In this document: in pieces, positions 9,151-18,031 of the stretch
Layout: each line of letters opens with the position of its first letter
How positions within the stretch are numbered: the stretch's first letter is position 1
NCBI RefSeq assembly: GCF_002019705.1
Contig: NZ_KV917377.1
Span: 1,920,565-1,984,564 of the forward strand
DNA length: 64,000 bases
Source of the DNA: Shouchella patagoniensis
GTDB taxonomy: Bacteria > Bacillota > Bacilli > Bacillales > Bacillaceae_D
Direction: 5' to 3'
The notes under the pieces: model-generated
What the model was told of the DNA's origin: nothing
The model's input: only the letters and a program-made list of their open reading frames with translations
Databases searched by the model: none
Program-made: the position numbers and the translations under genes

Positions 9151-9923
9151 GCTGTTGTACCTCCGTCTATAACGATTGTTTGACCAGTCACATAAGAAGA
9201 CGCTTCAGAAGCCAAGTAAAGTACAGCACCTTGCATATCCCGGGGCTCTCCAAGTCGGTTAAGGGGGACGGAAGCAACCATCTCCTTTTCTACTGGCGCG
9301 ATCACATCTTTTGTCATTTTCGTTGGAATAAACCCTGGCGCAATCGCATTGACTGTGATTCCATGCTTTCCCCAGCTCTTCGCTAAGTCCTTTGTTAGTG
9401 TAATGACTCCACCTTTGCTTGCATTATAACCAACCGCTTGCATCACATTGGGATCTGATCCTCTTAACCCTGCGACAGAAGCAATGTTAACGATTTTGCC
9501 TTGGACGCTATCGGCGATCATCTTTTTACCAACAGCTTTTGCCATTAAAAACGTTCCAAGCAAGTTCACATTAACGACTTTTTGAAATTTATCTGCTGGC
9601 ATTTCTTCTGGTGGCATTCCGCCCCAAGACGTGCCGCTATTATTAATTAAAATATCAATTTTCCCATATTGGTTATAAACTTCTTCTACAATACGCTCCA
9701 CATCTGCTTCATTCGTTACATCACATGCGAGAGCCATTGCATGCCCACCGCTCGCCTCTATCTGTTGTTTCACTTCTTGGCATGCAGCTTCCTTACGTGA
9801 GCAAACAACGACGTTTGCACCCGCTTCAGCTAGGGCTTGTGCCATTGCTTCTCCAAGCCCTCTCCCCCCTCCTGTTACAATTGCTGTTTTACCCGTTAGA
9901 TCAAATAATGTTTGAATACTCAT
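9147..9923 (-). CDS. Short-chain dehydrogenase/reductase (SDR), FabG/gluconate 5-dehydrogenase-like
   Basis: Classical SDR of 258 residues. TGGGRGLG is at 17-24, and the CSRKE segment after the second strand is typical of NADP(H) binding, unlike the adjacent SDR. NNSG is at 94-97, and the active-site residues are S149, Y166 and K170. The C-terminus [14 protein letters not shown] is the usual FabG-like ending. It overlaps the acyl-CoA dehydrogenase gene by 4 bp and the next SDR by 4 bp. A pair of SDRs with different likely cofactors could carry out opposite oxidation and reduction steps on one substrate, which is inference. Confidence 0.87.
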   Translation of the reverse strand: MSIQTLFDLTGKTAIVTGGGRGLGEAMAQALAEAGANVVVCSRKEAACQEVKQQIEASGGHAMALACDVTNEADVERIVEEVYNQYGKIDILINNSGTSWGGMPPEEMPADKFQKVVNVNLLGTFLMAKAVGKKMIADSVQGKIVNIASVAGLRGSDPNVMQAVGYNASKGGVITLTKDLAKSWGKHGITVNAIAPGFIPTKMTKDVIAPVEKEMVASVPLNRLGEPRDMQGAVLYLASEASSYVTGQTIVIDGGTTA

Positions 9924-11152
9924 CTTACCGACTCCTCCCGATTTACTTGCCTTATTTTTTGTAATTCATACTTTGCAATTGCTCTCCGATGAACCTCATC
10001 TGGACCGTCCGCCAAGCGTAATGTCCTTGCATGCGCCCATGCCTTGGCAAGTAGAACATCATCGCTCACTCCAGCTCCACCAAATGCTTGAATAGCTCGA
10101 TCTATAACGTTTAACGCCATATTAGGTGCAACGACTTTAATCATTGCAATTTCTGATTTCCCTTCCTTATTACCAACCGTGTCCATCATATGGGCAGCTT
10201 TTAATGTTAATAAACGTGCTTGTTCTATTTCAATTCTCGAGTTAGCAATCCATTCACGAACAACGCCTTGTTCTCCAAGCGGTCGCCCAAATGCATTACG
10301 CTCTTCCACCCGTTTACACATATAAGCAAGTGACCTCTCTGCTACACCGATTAAGCGCATACAATGATGAATACGACCTGGCCCAAGCCTTCCTTGCGCA
10401 ATCTCAAAACCCTTTCCTACACCGAGTAAAATGTTTTCCTTTGGAACTCGGACATCCACAAACTCCACTTCCCCATGCCCATGCGGCGCATCGTCATAAC
10501 CAAAGACAGGCAAATGACGATGCACCGTTATTCCAGGTGTGTTCATTGGTACTAGAATCATTGATTGTTGTTCATGTCTCGCCGCAGTAGGATCTGTTTT
10601 CCCCATCACAATTAACACTTCACATCGCGGGTCTAGAACCCCAGAGGTCCACCATTTTCGTCCATTAATTAAATAGTCAGCTCCATCTTGCACGATCCTT
10701 GTCTCTATATTCGTTGCATCAGATGAGGCAACTTGTGGTTCAGTCATCGCAAAAGCAGAACGAATTTCACCGGCTAAAAGCGGCTCAAGCCACCTTTTTT
10801 TTTGCTCTTCAGTCCCATAACGAACAAGCGTCTCCATATTTCCCGTATCAGGTGCAGCACAATTAAACACTTCTGGTGCAAGAGGTGAACCACCCATTTG
10901 TTCACAAAGCGGGGCATACTCAACATTTGTTAAACCTGCACCATACTCACTATTTGGTAAGAATAGATTCCATAACCCTGCTCGCTTAGCTTTTGACTTC
11001 ATTTCTTCCATTACCGGAGGAATCGTCCAACGACTTTCCGCATTATTTAACTGCACTTCATAAAGAGTGACATTAGGTTCAATCACATTTTCTATAAACT
11101 GAATGACATCCGCTTCAAGCCTTTTCACTTTTTCCGAGTAATCAAAGTTCAT
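9920..11152 (-). CDS. Acyl-CoA dehydrogenase, ACAD10/ACAD11/LvaC-like
   Basis: Flavin-dependent acyl-CoA dehydrogenase of 410 residues. It carries the motif set seen in the ACAD10/11 branch: [67 protein letters not shown] and the C-terminal [10 protein letters not shown]. In mammals this domain is fused to an APH-type kinase. In Pseudomonas LvaC works with the separate kinase LvaA to turn 4-hydroxyacyl-CoA into 3-hydroxyacyl-CoA through a 4-phospho intermediate. Here the gene for an APH-type kinase lies 20 bases upstream, the same pairing. Assignment to this branch is fairly firm. Activity on 4-hydroxyacids is inference. Confidence 0.9.
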   Translation of the reverse strand: MNFDYSEKVKRLEADVIQFIENVIEPNVTLYEVQLNNAESRWTIPPVMEEMKSKAKRAGLWNLFLPNSEYGAGLTNVEYAPLCEQMGGSPLAPEVFNCAAPDTGNMETLVRYGTEEQKKRWLEPLLAGEIRSAFAMTEPQVASSDATNIETRIVQDGADYLINGRKWWTSGVLDPRCEVLIVMGKTDPTAARHEQQSMILVPMNTPGITVHRHLPVFGYDDAPHGHGEVEFVDVRVPKENILLGVGKGFEIAQGRLGPGRIHHCMRLIGVAERSLAYMCKRVEERNAFGRPLGEQGVVREWIANSRIEIEQARLLTLKAAHMMDTVGNKEGKSEIAMIKVVAPNMALNVIDRAIQAFGGAGVSDDVLLAKAWAHARTLRLADGPDEVHRRAIAKYELQKIRQVNREESVR

Positions 11153-11172
11153 TGTTTTCCTCCCTTTATAAA

Positions 11173-12219
11173 TTAATTAATTTGTTTATATGCATGCTTT
11201 ATTAATACCTTTGTACGTAAATTAAATGTTCCAAACCGTGAATCAGTTGTTTGTCCTTGGTGCCAACGAAAATAGATTTGTTGGACGATAACTGCCAGCT
11301 TAAATAACGCAAACACATGATAGAATTTTAATTCAGCACAATCCCTTCCACTCTTTTTAGCATAACGTTCTACAAGCTGTCTTCTACTTAAAAACCCTTC
11401 ATTAGTCGTTATCGTAGGGAACAATTTACGCAACTCTATTGGATCTGACGGCTCTGTCCAATAACTTAAAACTACACCTAAATCAAACAACGGATCACCT
11501 ATAGTTGCCATCTCCCAATCTACAACCGCTCTTACTTCTGAAAGGTCACGAGATAATAACATATTGTTGAATTTAAAATCGTTATGAATGATCCGTGATT
11601 CACTTGAGAGAGGGATTTTCTCCTTTAACCATTTCGCCAATCCAAGATACTCAGCAATCTCATCCGTTTGTACCCGCTCATACCGTCCAATCCAACCAAG
11701 TACTTGACGTTCCATAAAACCTTCTGGTTTGCCAAAATTTCTAAGTCCAGATTGATCAGGTTCAACTTGATGCAATTCCACAAGTGTATCAATTAACAAT
11801 TCAGACACTTGTTGCCCTTTAACGATTGTTCCTTTTATATGTGCAGGAAAGTCGGCATCTAAAACAACCCCTTCACGGCGTTCCATTACGTAAAAAACCT
11901 TATCCATTACTTCCATATCCGTACCAAGTGCCAGTGGCCTTGGTGCGTAAGAAAAGAACGGGGCAAGCGAGGATAGAAAATCATATTCCCTTTTCATATC
12001 ATGTGCTTTTGGCGGTAAAGGTCCAAGTGGCGGGCGCCTTAAGACAGCTTGCCAATCGTCATTGGAAAGCAGGTAAGTTAGATTTGATGCCCCTGCTGGA
12101 AATTGACTGATTTCCAGTTTTCCTTCAGCAGGATAATTAGTAATCGCTTTCATTAAAAAACGATGTAATGCTTCATTATCCAATTCTTCACCTTGCCGTA
12201 CCGCGATTGTTTCCTCCAT
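11173..12219 (-). CDS. APH-fold kinase, ACAD10/ACAD11 N-domain/LvaA-like
   Basis: Phosphotransferase of the choline/aminoglycoside kinase fold, 348 residues. The N-lobe reads [13 protein letters not shown] at 39-51 and [17 protein letters not shown] at 59-75. The catalytic loop HNDFKFNNM is at 212-220, with D214 as likely base, and the metal-binding [11 protein letters not shown] is at 233-243. These motifs match the ACAD10/11-associated group rather than antibiotic kinases, so it is not expected to be a resistance gene. It overlaps the ComB-like gene by 32 bp and precedes the ACAD gene by 20 bp. By analogy with LvaA it would phosphorylate the 4-hydroxyl of a hydroxyacyl-CoA. No LvaB-like small protein is present. 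Confidence 0.88.
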   Translation of the reverse strand: MEETIAVRQGEELDNEALHRFLMKAITNYPAEGKLEISQFPAGASNLTYLLSNDDWQAVLRRPPLGPLPPKAHDMKREYDFLSSLAPFFSYAPRPLALGTDMEVMDKVFYVMERREGVVLDADFPAHIKGTIVKGQQVSELLIDTLVELHQVEPDQSGLRNFGKPEGFMERQVLGWIGRYERVQTDEIAEYLGLAKWLKEKIPLSSESRIIHNDFKFNNMLLSRDLSEVRAVVDWEMATIGDPLFDLGVVLSYWTEPSDPIELRKLFPTITTNEGFLSRRQLVERYAKKSGRDCAELKFYHVFALFKLAVIVQQIYFRWHQGQTTDSRFGTFNLRTKVLIKHAYKQIN

Positions 12220-12958
12220 CTATTTCCCCTCCCTCTATGAACGCCAATACGCCTGGATTAATTGCCTCAACAATCGATTTTGAGGCACCTATATCACTTA
12301 TAAAATCAAGCAGTTCATTCATACCATATCGGCTCATATAACGACCGACTCTGCCACGTTTAACTAGATCTTTTACAAGATTCTCATTTACTTTTTGAGA
12401 AGAAGCAAACAACGCTGCGTCATCAAACATTGAATGCTTTGTATCCAATTCTTTTATTAATAATGCAGCACATAAATAATCTTCCATTGCCATATGGCCT
12501 CCGGCACCAGAACATACAATGACCAGATCTTCTATTGCTTGTTTCTTAAGCCAACTTGCAACAGAGTGTACATTTCTTAAGTTTGCTAGTACTCGGCGCT
12601 TCGCTTTTTGTGTTTCTTGAATTGCCTTTGTTCCATTTGTTGAAAGAAAGACCAGTTCTGCCTCTTTTAATAAATCAGCTGAATAGTGTTCTGGTAAATG
12701 TCCATAATCAAATTCTGCTATTACTTTCCCTCCAAGTTCTCCACCGGTAATTACATTATCTCCGAGCGCCCTTTTCTTCACCAATGCTTCTTCGATGGAA
12801 CTAACTGGATAAATTTTCTTTGCCCCTCGCTCCATTAAATCAACTAATGTTGTCGTAGCCAGCATGACATCAATAATAATCACTGTCGCAAGTGGTAAAT
12901 GAACCTCTTCAATTTCTTCTTTAGCTAACCATAGTCGGCACGTCTTCAACTCCAACAC
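12188..12958 (-). CDS. ComB/YitC-family phosphatase (2-phosphosulfolactate phosphatase-like)
   Basis: Member of the ComB fold, 256 residues. Visible family motifs are IIIDVMLATTTLVDLM (canonical members read DVLRATTT), GGELGGK, FLSTNGT and CSGAGGHMAMEDYLCA. In characterised ComB the reaction removes phosphate from 2-phosphosulfolactate, but no coenzyme M or sulfolactate genes are nearby. The usually conserved Arg of the DVLRATTT motif is replaced by Leu, which suggests another phosphorylated acid as substrate. It is the first gene after a sigma-54 promoter and overlaps the kinase gene, so it may act on a phospho-intermediate of the same pathway. The start is uncertain: GTG at 12958 is directly preceded by GGGGG, so TTG at 12955 or 12949 is possible. 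Confidence 0.8.
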   Translation of the reverse strand: MLELKTCRLWLAKEEIEEVHLPLATVIIIDVMLATTTLVDLMERGAKKIYPVSSIEEALVKKRALGDNVITGGELGGKVIAEFDYGHLPEHYSADLLKEAELVFLSTNGTKAIQETQKAKRRVLANLRNVHSVASWLKKQAIEDLVIVCSGAGGHMAMEDYLCAALLIKELDTKHSMFDDAALFASSQKVNENLVKDLVKRGRVGRYMSRYGMNELLDFISDIGASKSIVEAINPGVLAFIEGGEIDGGNNRGTAR

Positions 12959-12982
12959 CCCCCACTGCCTTCATGTTCTTTA

Positions 12983-12998
12983 TGCAAAAAAAATGCCA
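12983..12998 (-). promoter_or_regulatory. Sigma-54 (SigL) -24/-12 promoter of the ComB-APH-ACAD operon
   Basis: The minus strand reads TGGCA, eight T, then GCA: a match to TGGCAYNNNNNTTGCA with the -24 GG and -12 GC at the required spacing. The start point would be near 12972, only about 15 bases before the putative GTG start. It is the second such promoter within 8 kb; the activator gene lies between them. Confidence 0.85.
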
Positions 12999-13103
12999 AC
13001 ATCGTACTTCACGTTTCATCACCACTTCAACCGTTTCATGAAAAACAGTTATGTCACATTTGCATTACGATCTAGCTTTTAATGCACGATTGGATTAAGA
13101 ACA

Positions 13104-13139
13104 AAAAAACCTGATTCATCGTTCTGAATCAGGTTTTTT
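13104..13139. terminator. Bidirectional terminator
   Basis: Near-perfect 14-15 bp stem built on AAACCTGATTCA / TGAATCAGGTTT with a short loop and runs of A and T on the two sides. It ends the lipoprotein gene on the minus strand. Confidence 0.85.
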
Positions 13140-13141
13140 CT

Positions 13142-14500
13142 TTATTGTATAAATCCGGAATGCAAGCTTTCTTGATCTAAGATAAGGTACCCTCCACCAG
13201 CTCGATTTACTTCAAGCGTCACTTCACGGGCAGGGGCAAGATTATCACTCTCTGAAATCTGATTAATCACATCAACAATTGCACTCATCATCTCTTCCTC
13301 GGTAACATCTTCTGAATAGCCGCCATTCATCAATTCATCTGTTAAGAGCAATTCCAATTCACGCTCAACAGCAAACATGTCTAACCCTTCAATACTTACT
13401 TCTACATAAAATGTATCCTCTGAACTTGCAGAAGCATCAATGATCAAATAATTAGTACTCTTTAACAGACTAAGCCATGCTTCGGTATAAGAATCAATAA
13501 GCTCATCACTCAATTCCAGTTCTTCAAAACCAAGTGCAATACCTGCTTGAAAGTCATCACGGAATGCCTCTTTGTACTCCTCACCCATTTCCTTCTTTCG
13601 ATCTTCATCTTCTTCTACAGGCATTCTTTCAACAAATTCATCGACGTTTTGATATACACCAGCTTGAATAAGGGCTTCAATATAATCACTAGCTTCTTGT
13701 TCATATTGTTCTTGCTGGTCATATGTTAATGTACCAACAGCTGTCAGGTCTTTATCAGGTTTTTCAATCGCTGCAACTTCATTAAAAGCCGCTAACAAAT
13801 AAGAGGCTTCATCTTCATATTCCTGTTCTAGACTTTGAATGCGAACATCGTATTCAGCAGTGTATTGATAACTCAAGATCCGACTCGTTTCTTCATCAAT
13901 ATCAAACGATAAGTCAAACGTATGAATTTCCACATCATCCAGTTTTAAATTTTCAACTTCTTCACTTAAGATATAGGAAGCATACTCAAAAAATGGCTGG
14001 GCAAAGCCTTCTATAAGTAGCTCTTGATCTGCCTTTTCTCCATTGTATACAAGTTTATACGCCCCATCATTTTCTTCAAGATCAAATTTATCATATAAAT
14101 CTTCATCATATTGTTTATAAAAAGCTAATGGATTGCGATGCTCTTCTACTTGTGAATCAAGCTTATTTTCTGGTTCATTTTCATTTAGAGAATAATCAAA
14201 ATCGGTAATATGCATAAAGTCATCAGTATCTTTATAAAGTATGGTTCCTCCATCTTCCTCTATATGAGTCACATTATTGGCAAAATCATAAGAAGCTACA
14301 CCTTCTTGCACCATTCCATAAGAATCTGTATTTGTGAATGACACTTCCAATGATTCTAAATTTTCATGCGCTTCTTCTGCTTGCTCCAAAACTCCCGCCG
14401 CTGTCACTTCCTCTGGTTCTTCTGCCTCTACATCTGCCCCCTGGCTATTACATGCAGCAAGAACTCCCATTCCAAATAATGCTACTAAATATTTTTTCAT
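13142..14500 (-). CDS. Acidic secreted lipoprotein, DUF6612/DUF5105-like
   Basis: Function not recognised. The 452-residue protein starts with a short signal peptide and a VLAAC lipobox, with Cys at residue 17. It is then very rich in Asp and Glu (AEEPEEVTAAG, then NENEPENKLDSQVEEH), as is common in surface proteins of alkaliphiles. The N-terminal half, with repeated AEEAHENLESLEVSF and a YNGEKADQELLIEGF stretch, resembles the DUF6612 (LolA/LppX-like) lipoproteins. The C-terminal half, from about residue 255, with EYKEAFRDDFQ and DELIDSYTEAWLSLLKS, resembles DUF5105. Both assignments are from memory of family patterns. It is transcribed alone, divergent from an acyl-CoA synthetase. Confidence 0.75.
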   Translation of the reverse strand: MKKYLVALFGMGVLAACNSQGADVEAEEPEEVTAAGVLEQAEEAHENLESLEVSFTNTDSYGMVQEGVASYDFANNVTHIEEDGGTILYKDTDDFMHITDFDYSLNENEPENKLDSQVEEHRNPLAFYKQYDEDLYDKFDLEENDGAYKLVYNGEKADQELLIEGFAQPFFEYASYILSEEVENLKLDDVEIHTFDLSFDIDEETSRILSYQYTAEYDVRIQSLEQEYEDEASYLLAAFNEVAAIEKPDKDLTAVGTLTYDQQEQYEQEASDYIEALIQAGVYQNVDEFVERMPVEEDEDRKKEMGEEYKEAFRDDFQAGIALGFEELELSDELIDSYTEAWLSLLKSTNYLIIDASASSEDTFYVEVSIEGLDMFAVERELELLLTDELMNGGYSEDVTEEEMMSAIVDVINQISESDNLAPAREVTLEVNRAGGGYLILDQESLHSGFIQ

Positions 14501-14680
14501 CTCTTTGCTCTCCTTTTCTACACACTTACTTCTTTTACATTTATTAGTTACCCTTAATTTTAATTTTGAATCCTCTATTTAATTTGTTTTTTTCAATTTA
14601 TTTCAGAAGGGATTCCAGCTTCCTCCCCGAATCTTCTTAATAAACGAATTATTTATATGTTGAAAGGGGTTGCACTATAA

Positions 14681-16312
14681 TTGAAACAAGAAACAATTAG
14701 CCATCTTTTACAAAAAGTCGTTGATAAGAACCCTAACGCTGAAGCACTCGTATATAAAGACTTAGACCTGAGGCTTACTTATCAGGAATTTAATGAATCC
14801 TGCCGTCAACTGGCAAAAGGATTATTTCACATAGGCATGAAGCGTGGGGATCATTTAGCGATCTGGGCTACTAACTCACCGGAATGGGTTACCACCCAAT
14901 TCGCGTCTGCAACTATAGGAGCTACGCTTGTAACCGTTAACACGAACTATCAAGAAAACGAATTAAAGTACTTACTCACTCAATCCGATACAAAAACGCT
15001 ATTTGTGATGGAAGAGTATCGTGGCACATCATATCTAGATATGCTTTACAAGCTCATTCCAGAATTAAAGACAACTCAGCCAGGAAAGCTAAAATCAGCG
15101 GCATTTCCTCACCTTGAACATGTTGTTTTTCTTGGAAAAGAACATAAACAAGGAATGTGGTTATATGAAGACATTGTTCATTTAGGGGATAACATCCCAG
15201 ATCATCTTTTAGATAATCAGACAAATGCATTGCAAGCTGATGATGTGATTAATATACAATACACTTCGGGTACAACTGGATTTCCAAAAGGAGTGATGTT
15301 AACGCACAAAAACTTAATTCATAATGCAAAAAATATCGCTGCTTGTATGGAATTATCGGAAGAGGACCGCATGTGTATCCCCGTACCATTCTTTCATTGC
15401 TTTGGTTGTGTATTAGGTATTCTTGCTTGTGTTAGTGCTGGCGCAACAATGGTTCCCGTTGTTGAATTTAATCCGGAGATCGTGTTAGAAACGGTGCAAG
15501 ATGAGGCTTGTACCGCACTCCATGGTGTACCTACAATGTTCATAGCAGAACTCAACTTACCAACCTTTTCGAACTATAACCTAACTTCTTTACGCACAGG
15601 TATTATGGCAGGTTCCACTTGTCCAATTGAAGTGATGAAAGGTGTCATAGAAAAAATGGGTGCCAAGGAAATAACAATTGCATACGGTCAAACAGAATCA
15701 TCCCCTGTTATTACTCAAACACGGGTCAACGATTCTCTTCATAGAAGAACCGATACAGTAGGACGAGCTTTACCTAACGTTGAAGTAAAAATCATTGATC
15801 CTTATACAAAACAAGAAGTTCCTCGAGGAGAACAAGGAGAACTCGTAACACGAGGGTACCATGTCATGAAAGGGTATTATAAGCAACCAGAAGAAACAGC
15901 CCGTGTCTTAAATCAAGATGGATGGCTCCATACTGGTGACCTAGCTGTCATGGATGAAGATGGTTACTGTAAGATAACCGGTCGATTAAAAGATATGATT
16001 ATCCGTGGGGGTGAAAATATCTATCCCCGTGAGATCGAAGAATACTTGTACACTCATCCAGACATTTTAGACGTACAAGTCGTTGGCGTCCCCGATCCCA
16101 AGTACGGAGAAGCAGTTTCAGCATGGATACGTTGTAAAGAAGGAAGAGTGTTATCAACGGAAGAAGTACAACATTTCTGTCAGGGACAAATCGCTCGCTT
16201 TAAAATCCCTAGTTACATTAAATTTGTCGATCACTTTCCAATGACTGCTTCAGGAAAAGTTCAAAAGTTTAAAATGCGAGAACAAATGGAAGACCATAAT
16301 AAACCTCGTTAA
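14681..16312 (+). CDS. Acyl-CoA synthetase (AMP-forming), ACSF2-like
   Basis: ANL-superfamily ligase of 543 residues that makes acyl-CoA from a fatty or other carboxylic acid. Visible are the P-loop [16 protein letters not shown], the motif [21 protein letters not shown] (adenylate binding), the hinge segment [21 protein letters not shown] and the C-terminal lysine in [11 protein letters not shown]. The pattern is closest to medium-chain ACSF2-type enzymes. The start is TTG at 14681, preceded by AAAGGGG. It stands alone, with a terminator behind it, and no sigma-54 element precedes it, so it is probably not part of the neighbouring sigma-54 regulon. Substrate unknown. Confidence 0.9.
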   Translation: MKQETISHLLQKVVDKNPNAEALVYKDLDLRLTYQEFNESCRQLAKGLFHIGMKRGDHLAIWATNSPEWVTTQFASATIGATLVTVNTNYQENELKYLLTQSDTKTLFVMEEYRGTSYLDMLYKLIPELKTTQPGKLKSAAFPHLEHVVFLGKEHKQGMWLYEDIVHLGDNIPDHLLDNQTNALQADDVINIQYTSGTTGFPKGVMLTHKNLIHNAKNIAACMELSEEDRMCIPVPFFHCFGCVLGILACVSAGATMVPVVEFNPEIVLETVQDEACTALHGVPTMFIAELNLPTFSNYNLTSLRTGIMAGSTCPIEVMKGVIEKMGAKEITIAYGQTESSPVITQTRVNDSLHRRTDTVGRALPNVEVKIIDPYTKQEVPRGEQGELVTRGYHVMKGYYKQPEETARVLNQDGWLHTGDLAVMDEDGYCKITGRLKDMIIRGGENIYPREIEEYLYTHPDILDVQVVGVPDPKYGEAVSAWIRCKEGRVLSTEEVQHFCQGQIARFKIPSYIKFVDHFPMTASGKVQKFKMREQMEDHNKPR

Positions 16313-16323
16313 TATCGTTTTGT

Positions 16324-16352
16324 AACCTCAGCTTAGGCAGCTTAGGTTTTTC
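16324..16352 (+). terminator. Terminator of the acyl-CoA synthetase gene
   Basis: Stem AACCTCAGC / GCTTAGGTT (one mismatch) followed by five T, twelve bases after the stop codon. Confidence 0.6.
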
Positions 16353-16502
16353 ATTTTTCTATGCGATCTGAGAAAATGTTTGAACTACATGTCAACCAAA
16401 GTTTCGTCTCAATCGTATGAATCTTAAGACATTATACACTTAATCACTTTTATCTTTAGCCTTGATTATTAGAGGCAAAACAGTGCTTGTTTCATTGGAA
16501 AT

Positions 16503-16536
16503 AAAAAAGAGCTTCCGCACTTGAAATGCGGAAGCT
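16503..16536 (-). terminator. Terminator of the thiamine-binding family gene
   Basis: Perfect 10-bp stem AGCTTCCGCA / TGCGGAAGCT. On the minus strand it is followed by CTTTTTTAT. It sits directly behind the stop codon at 16544. Confidence 0.85.
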
Positions 16537-16543
16537 TACTCCC

Positions 16544-16819
16544 TTAATGCTTATCTTCAAGCGAAACGCCTGCTGTCCGGTAATGCATTTTCACATTCGT
16601 CATGATTTCCTCCGCACCAGCATCTACTGCTTTTCGATGCGCATTACGCAATACGGTCATAACTGAGTCAAAATCCCCCTCAACAACCGTCTCTAAAGGC
16701 CCTACTTGATGACGAAGACCAGATTGTTCAATCACTTCCAGAATTTTTCCAACTGTTCCATCTGTATGATCATCTTTGTTATTAGGCATTAATTGAATTC
16801 CTGCTAATACTGTTGCCAC
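16544..16819 (-). CDS. MTH1187/YqgV-family thiamine-binding-like protein
   Basis: Small cytosolic protein of 91 residues of the MTH1187/YkoF-like ferredoxin-fold family. Several members bind thiamine or its HMP moiety as dimers or tetramers. Recognisable segments are LAGIQLMPN, QSGLRHQVGPLETVVEGDFD and HRKAVDAGAEEIMTNVKM. The frame begins at a GTG at 16828, but AAAGGAG directly touches that codon. I use the second GTG at 16819 (MATVLAG), where the ribosome site has about ten bases of spacing and the N-terminus fits the family. It is monocistronic. Its physiological role is uncertain even in model bacilli. Confidence 0.82.
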   Translation of the reverse strand: MATVLAGIQLMPNNKDDHTDGTVGKILEVIEQSGLRHQVGPLETVVEGDFDSVMTVLRNAHRKAVDAGAEEIMTNVKMHYRTAGVSLEDKH

Positions 16820-17007
16820 TTCGATCACACTCCTTTAAAACTATCGTTAATGTATGATTACCCGCTGTTCTTTTTACTAAACACCATTGTAAGATTTACT
16901 TGGCCCTCCTATTCAACTACTAAAAAAAGGAGTTACACCAACAGAACAAACGAACATGAATCGTTGGACTTGCTATATAATAATGAAAACATAGAGGAGG
17001 TTTTTTC

Positions 17008-17922
17008 ATGCGCATTTTATCGGTTGGAGCAGGAGGCATTGGCGGCTACTTTGGCGCACGGTTAGTAGAAAAAGGAGAAGATGTTACTTTTTTAGTACGC
17101 GAGAAACGGCAACAGCTATTAAAAGAAAATCAACTTATTCTCAAAAGCGTCCACGGAGATTATTCTTTTTTACCGAAATTAATTACAACAAAAGATTCCG
17201 TCTCTCATCCGTTTGATCTTGTGTTGTTTACAACAAAATCCTACCAATTTGAACAAGCGATCAAAGATGTACAACCCTTTATTGGAAAAGACACGATTAT
17301 ATTACCATTACTGAATGGCATTGCTCATATGAAGGTACTTGAGCAACATTTCGGTAATCAACTTCTCGGTGGGCTTTGCTTTATAGAAAGTTCGGTTGCG
17401 GATGATGGTTCAATCATTCAAGAAAGTCAGATTCATCGTCTTATTTATGGAGAACGTGATGGTAGGGAAACGCTACGCATAAAGAAACTTAACGAGATCT
17501 TTTCGAATAGCAACGCTGAATTCCAATTCAGTACAAATGTCGAACAAGCTATGTGGAATAAATATCTCTTTATTACAGTTGCTTCTGGAATCACTACGCT
17601 TTTCCGTTCACCTATAGGACCTATACGTGAAAGCAATGGCGGTCAGGATTTCATTCACTCTTTGTTGGAAGAATGCATGTCCATTATGCGAGCTGAGGCG
17701 GTACCGGTATCAGAAGACATCGTTAACCAACATTTAGCTACGTTTAATGCGATGAGTTATACAATGAAATCGTCTATGCTACGTGACATGGAACGAGGTT
17801 CAAGAACAGAAGGATCTCATTTACAAGGCTATTTGCTTGAATTAGCTAAAAAACATGGACTTAAATCTCCTCTTCTGCAAGCTGTATTTCAAAATCTTCA
17901 AGTATATGAAGATAGGCTCTAA
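17008..17922 (+). CDS. panE: 2-dehydropantoate 2-reductase
   Basis: Ketopantoate reductase family enzyme of 304 residues that would reduce ketopantoate to pantoate with NADPH for coenzyme A synthesis. The nucleotide-binding GAGGIGG is at 7-13. TTKSYQFEQAI (substrate-contact lysine), LLNGIAHM, and the C-terminal-domain motifs EQAMWNKYLFI and MRDMERGSRTEG follow in the family order. AGAGGAGG is optimally spaced from the ATG. It stands alone. Many bacilli carry several PanE paralogues, not all of which act in pantothenate synthesis, so the role here is likely but not proven. Confidence 0.85.
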   Translation: MRILSVGAGGIGGYFGARLVEKGEDVTFLVREKRQQLLKENQLILKSVHGDYSFLPKLITTKDSVSHPFDLVLFTTKSYQFEQAIKDVQPFIGKDTIILPLLNGIAHMKVLEQHFGNQLLGGLCFIESSVADDGSIIQESQIHRLIYGERDGRETLRIKKLNEIFSNSNAEFQFSTNVEQAMWNKYLFITVASGITTLFRSPIGPIRESNGGQDFIHSLLEECMSIMRAEAVPVSEDIVNQHLATFNAMSYTMKSSMLRDMERGSRTEGSHLQGYLLELAKKHGLKSPLLQAVFQNLQVYEDRL

Positions 17923-17924
17923 AA

Positions 17925-17955
17925 AAACGCAGGTAGACATTAACTACCTGCGTTT
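17925..17955. terminator. Hairpin after panE (weak terminator)
   Basis: Perfect 12-bp stem AAACGCAGGTAG / CTACCTGCGTTT. The T-run is short on the plus strand; a run of seven A makes it a better terminator in the minus direction, behind the YfcC-family gene. Confidence 0.55.
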
Positions 17956-18031
17956 AAGTATGCTTTAACCTTCAATTAACCAAAGACTCGTTTAAACCAA
18001 CCATATTATCGTTTGCACGAGGAACTTCGTT

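Noticed and set aside
11173-12219. Aminoglycoside-resistance kinase
   Set aside because: The motifs match the ACAD10/11-associated kinase group and the operon is acyl-CoA metabolism.
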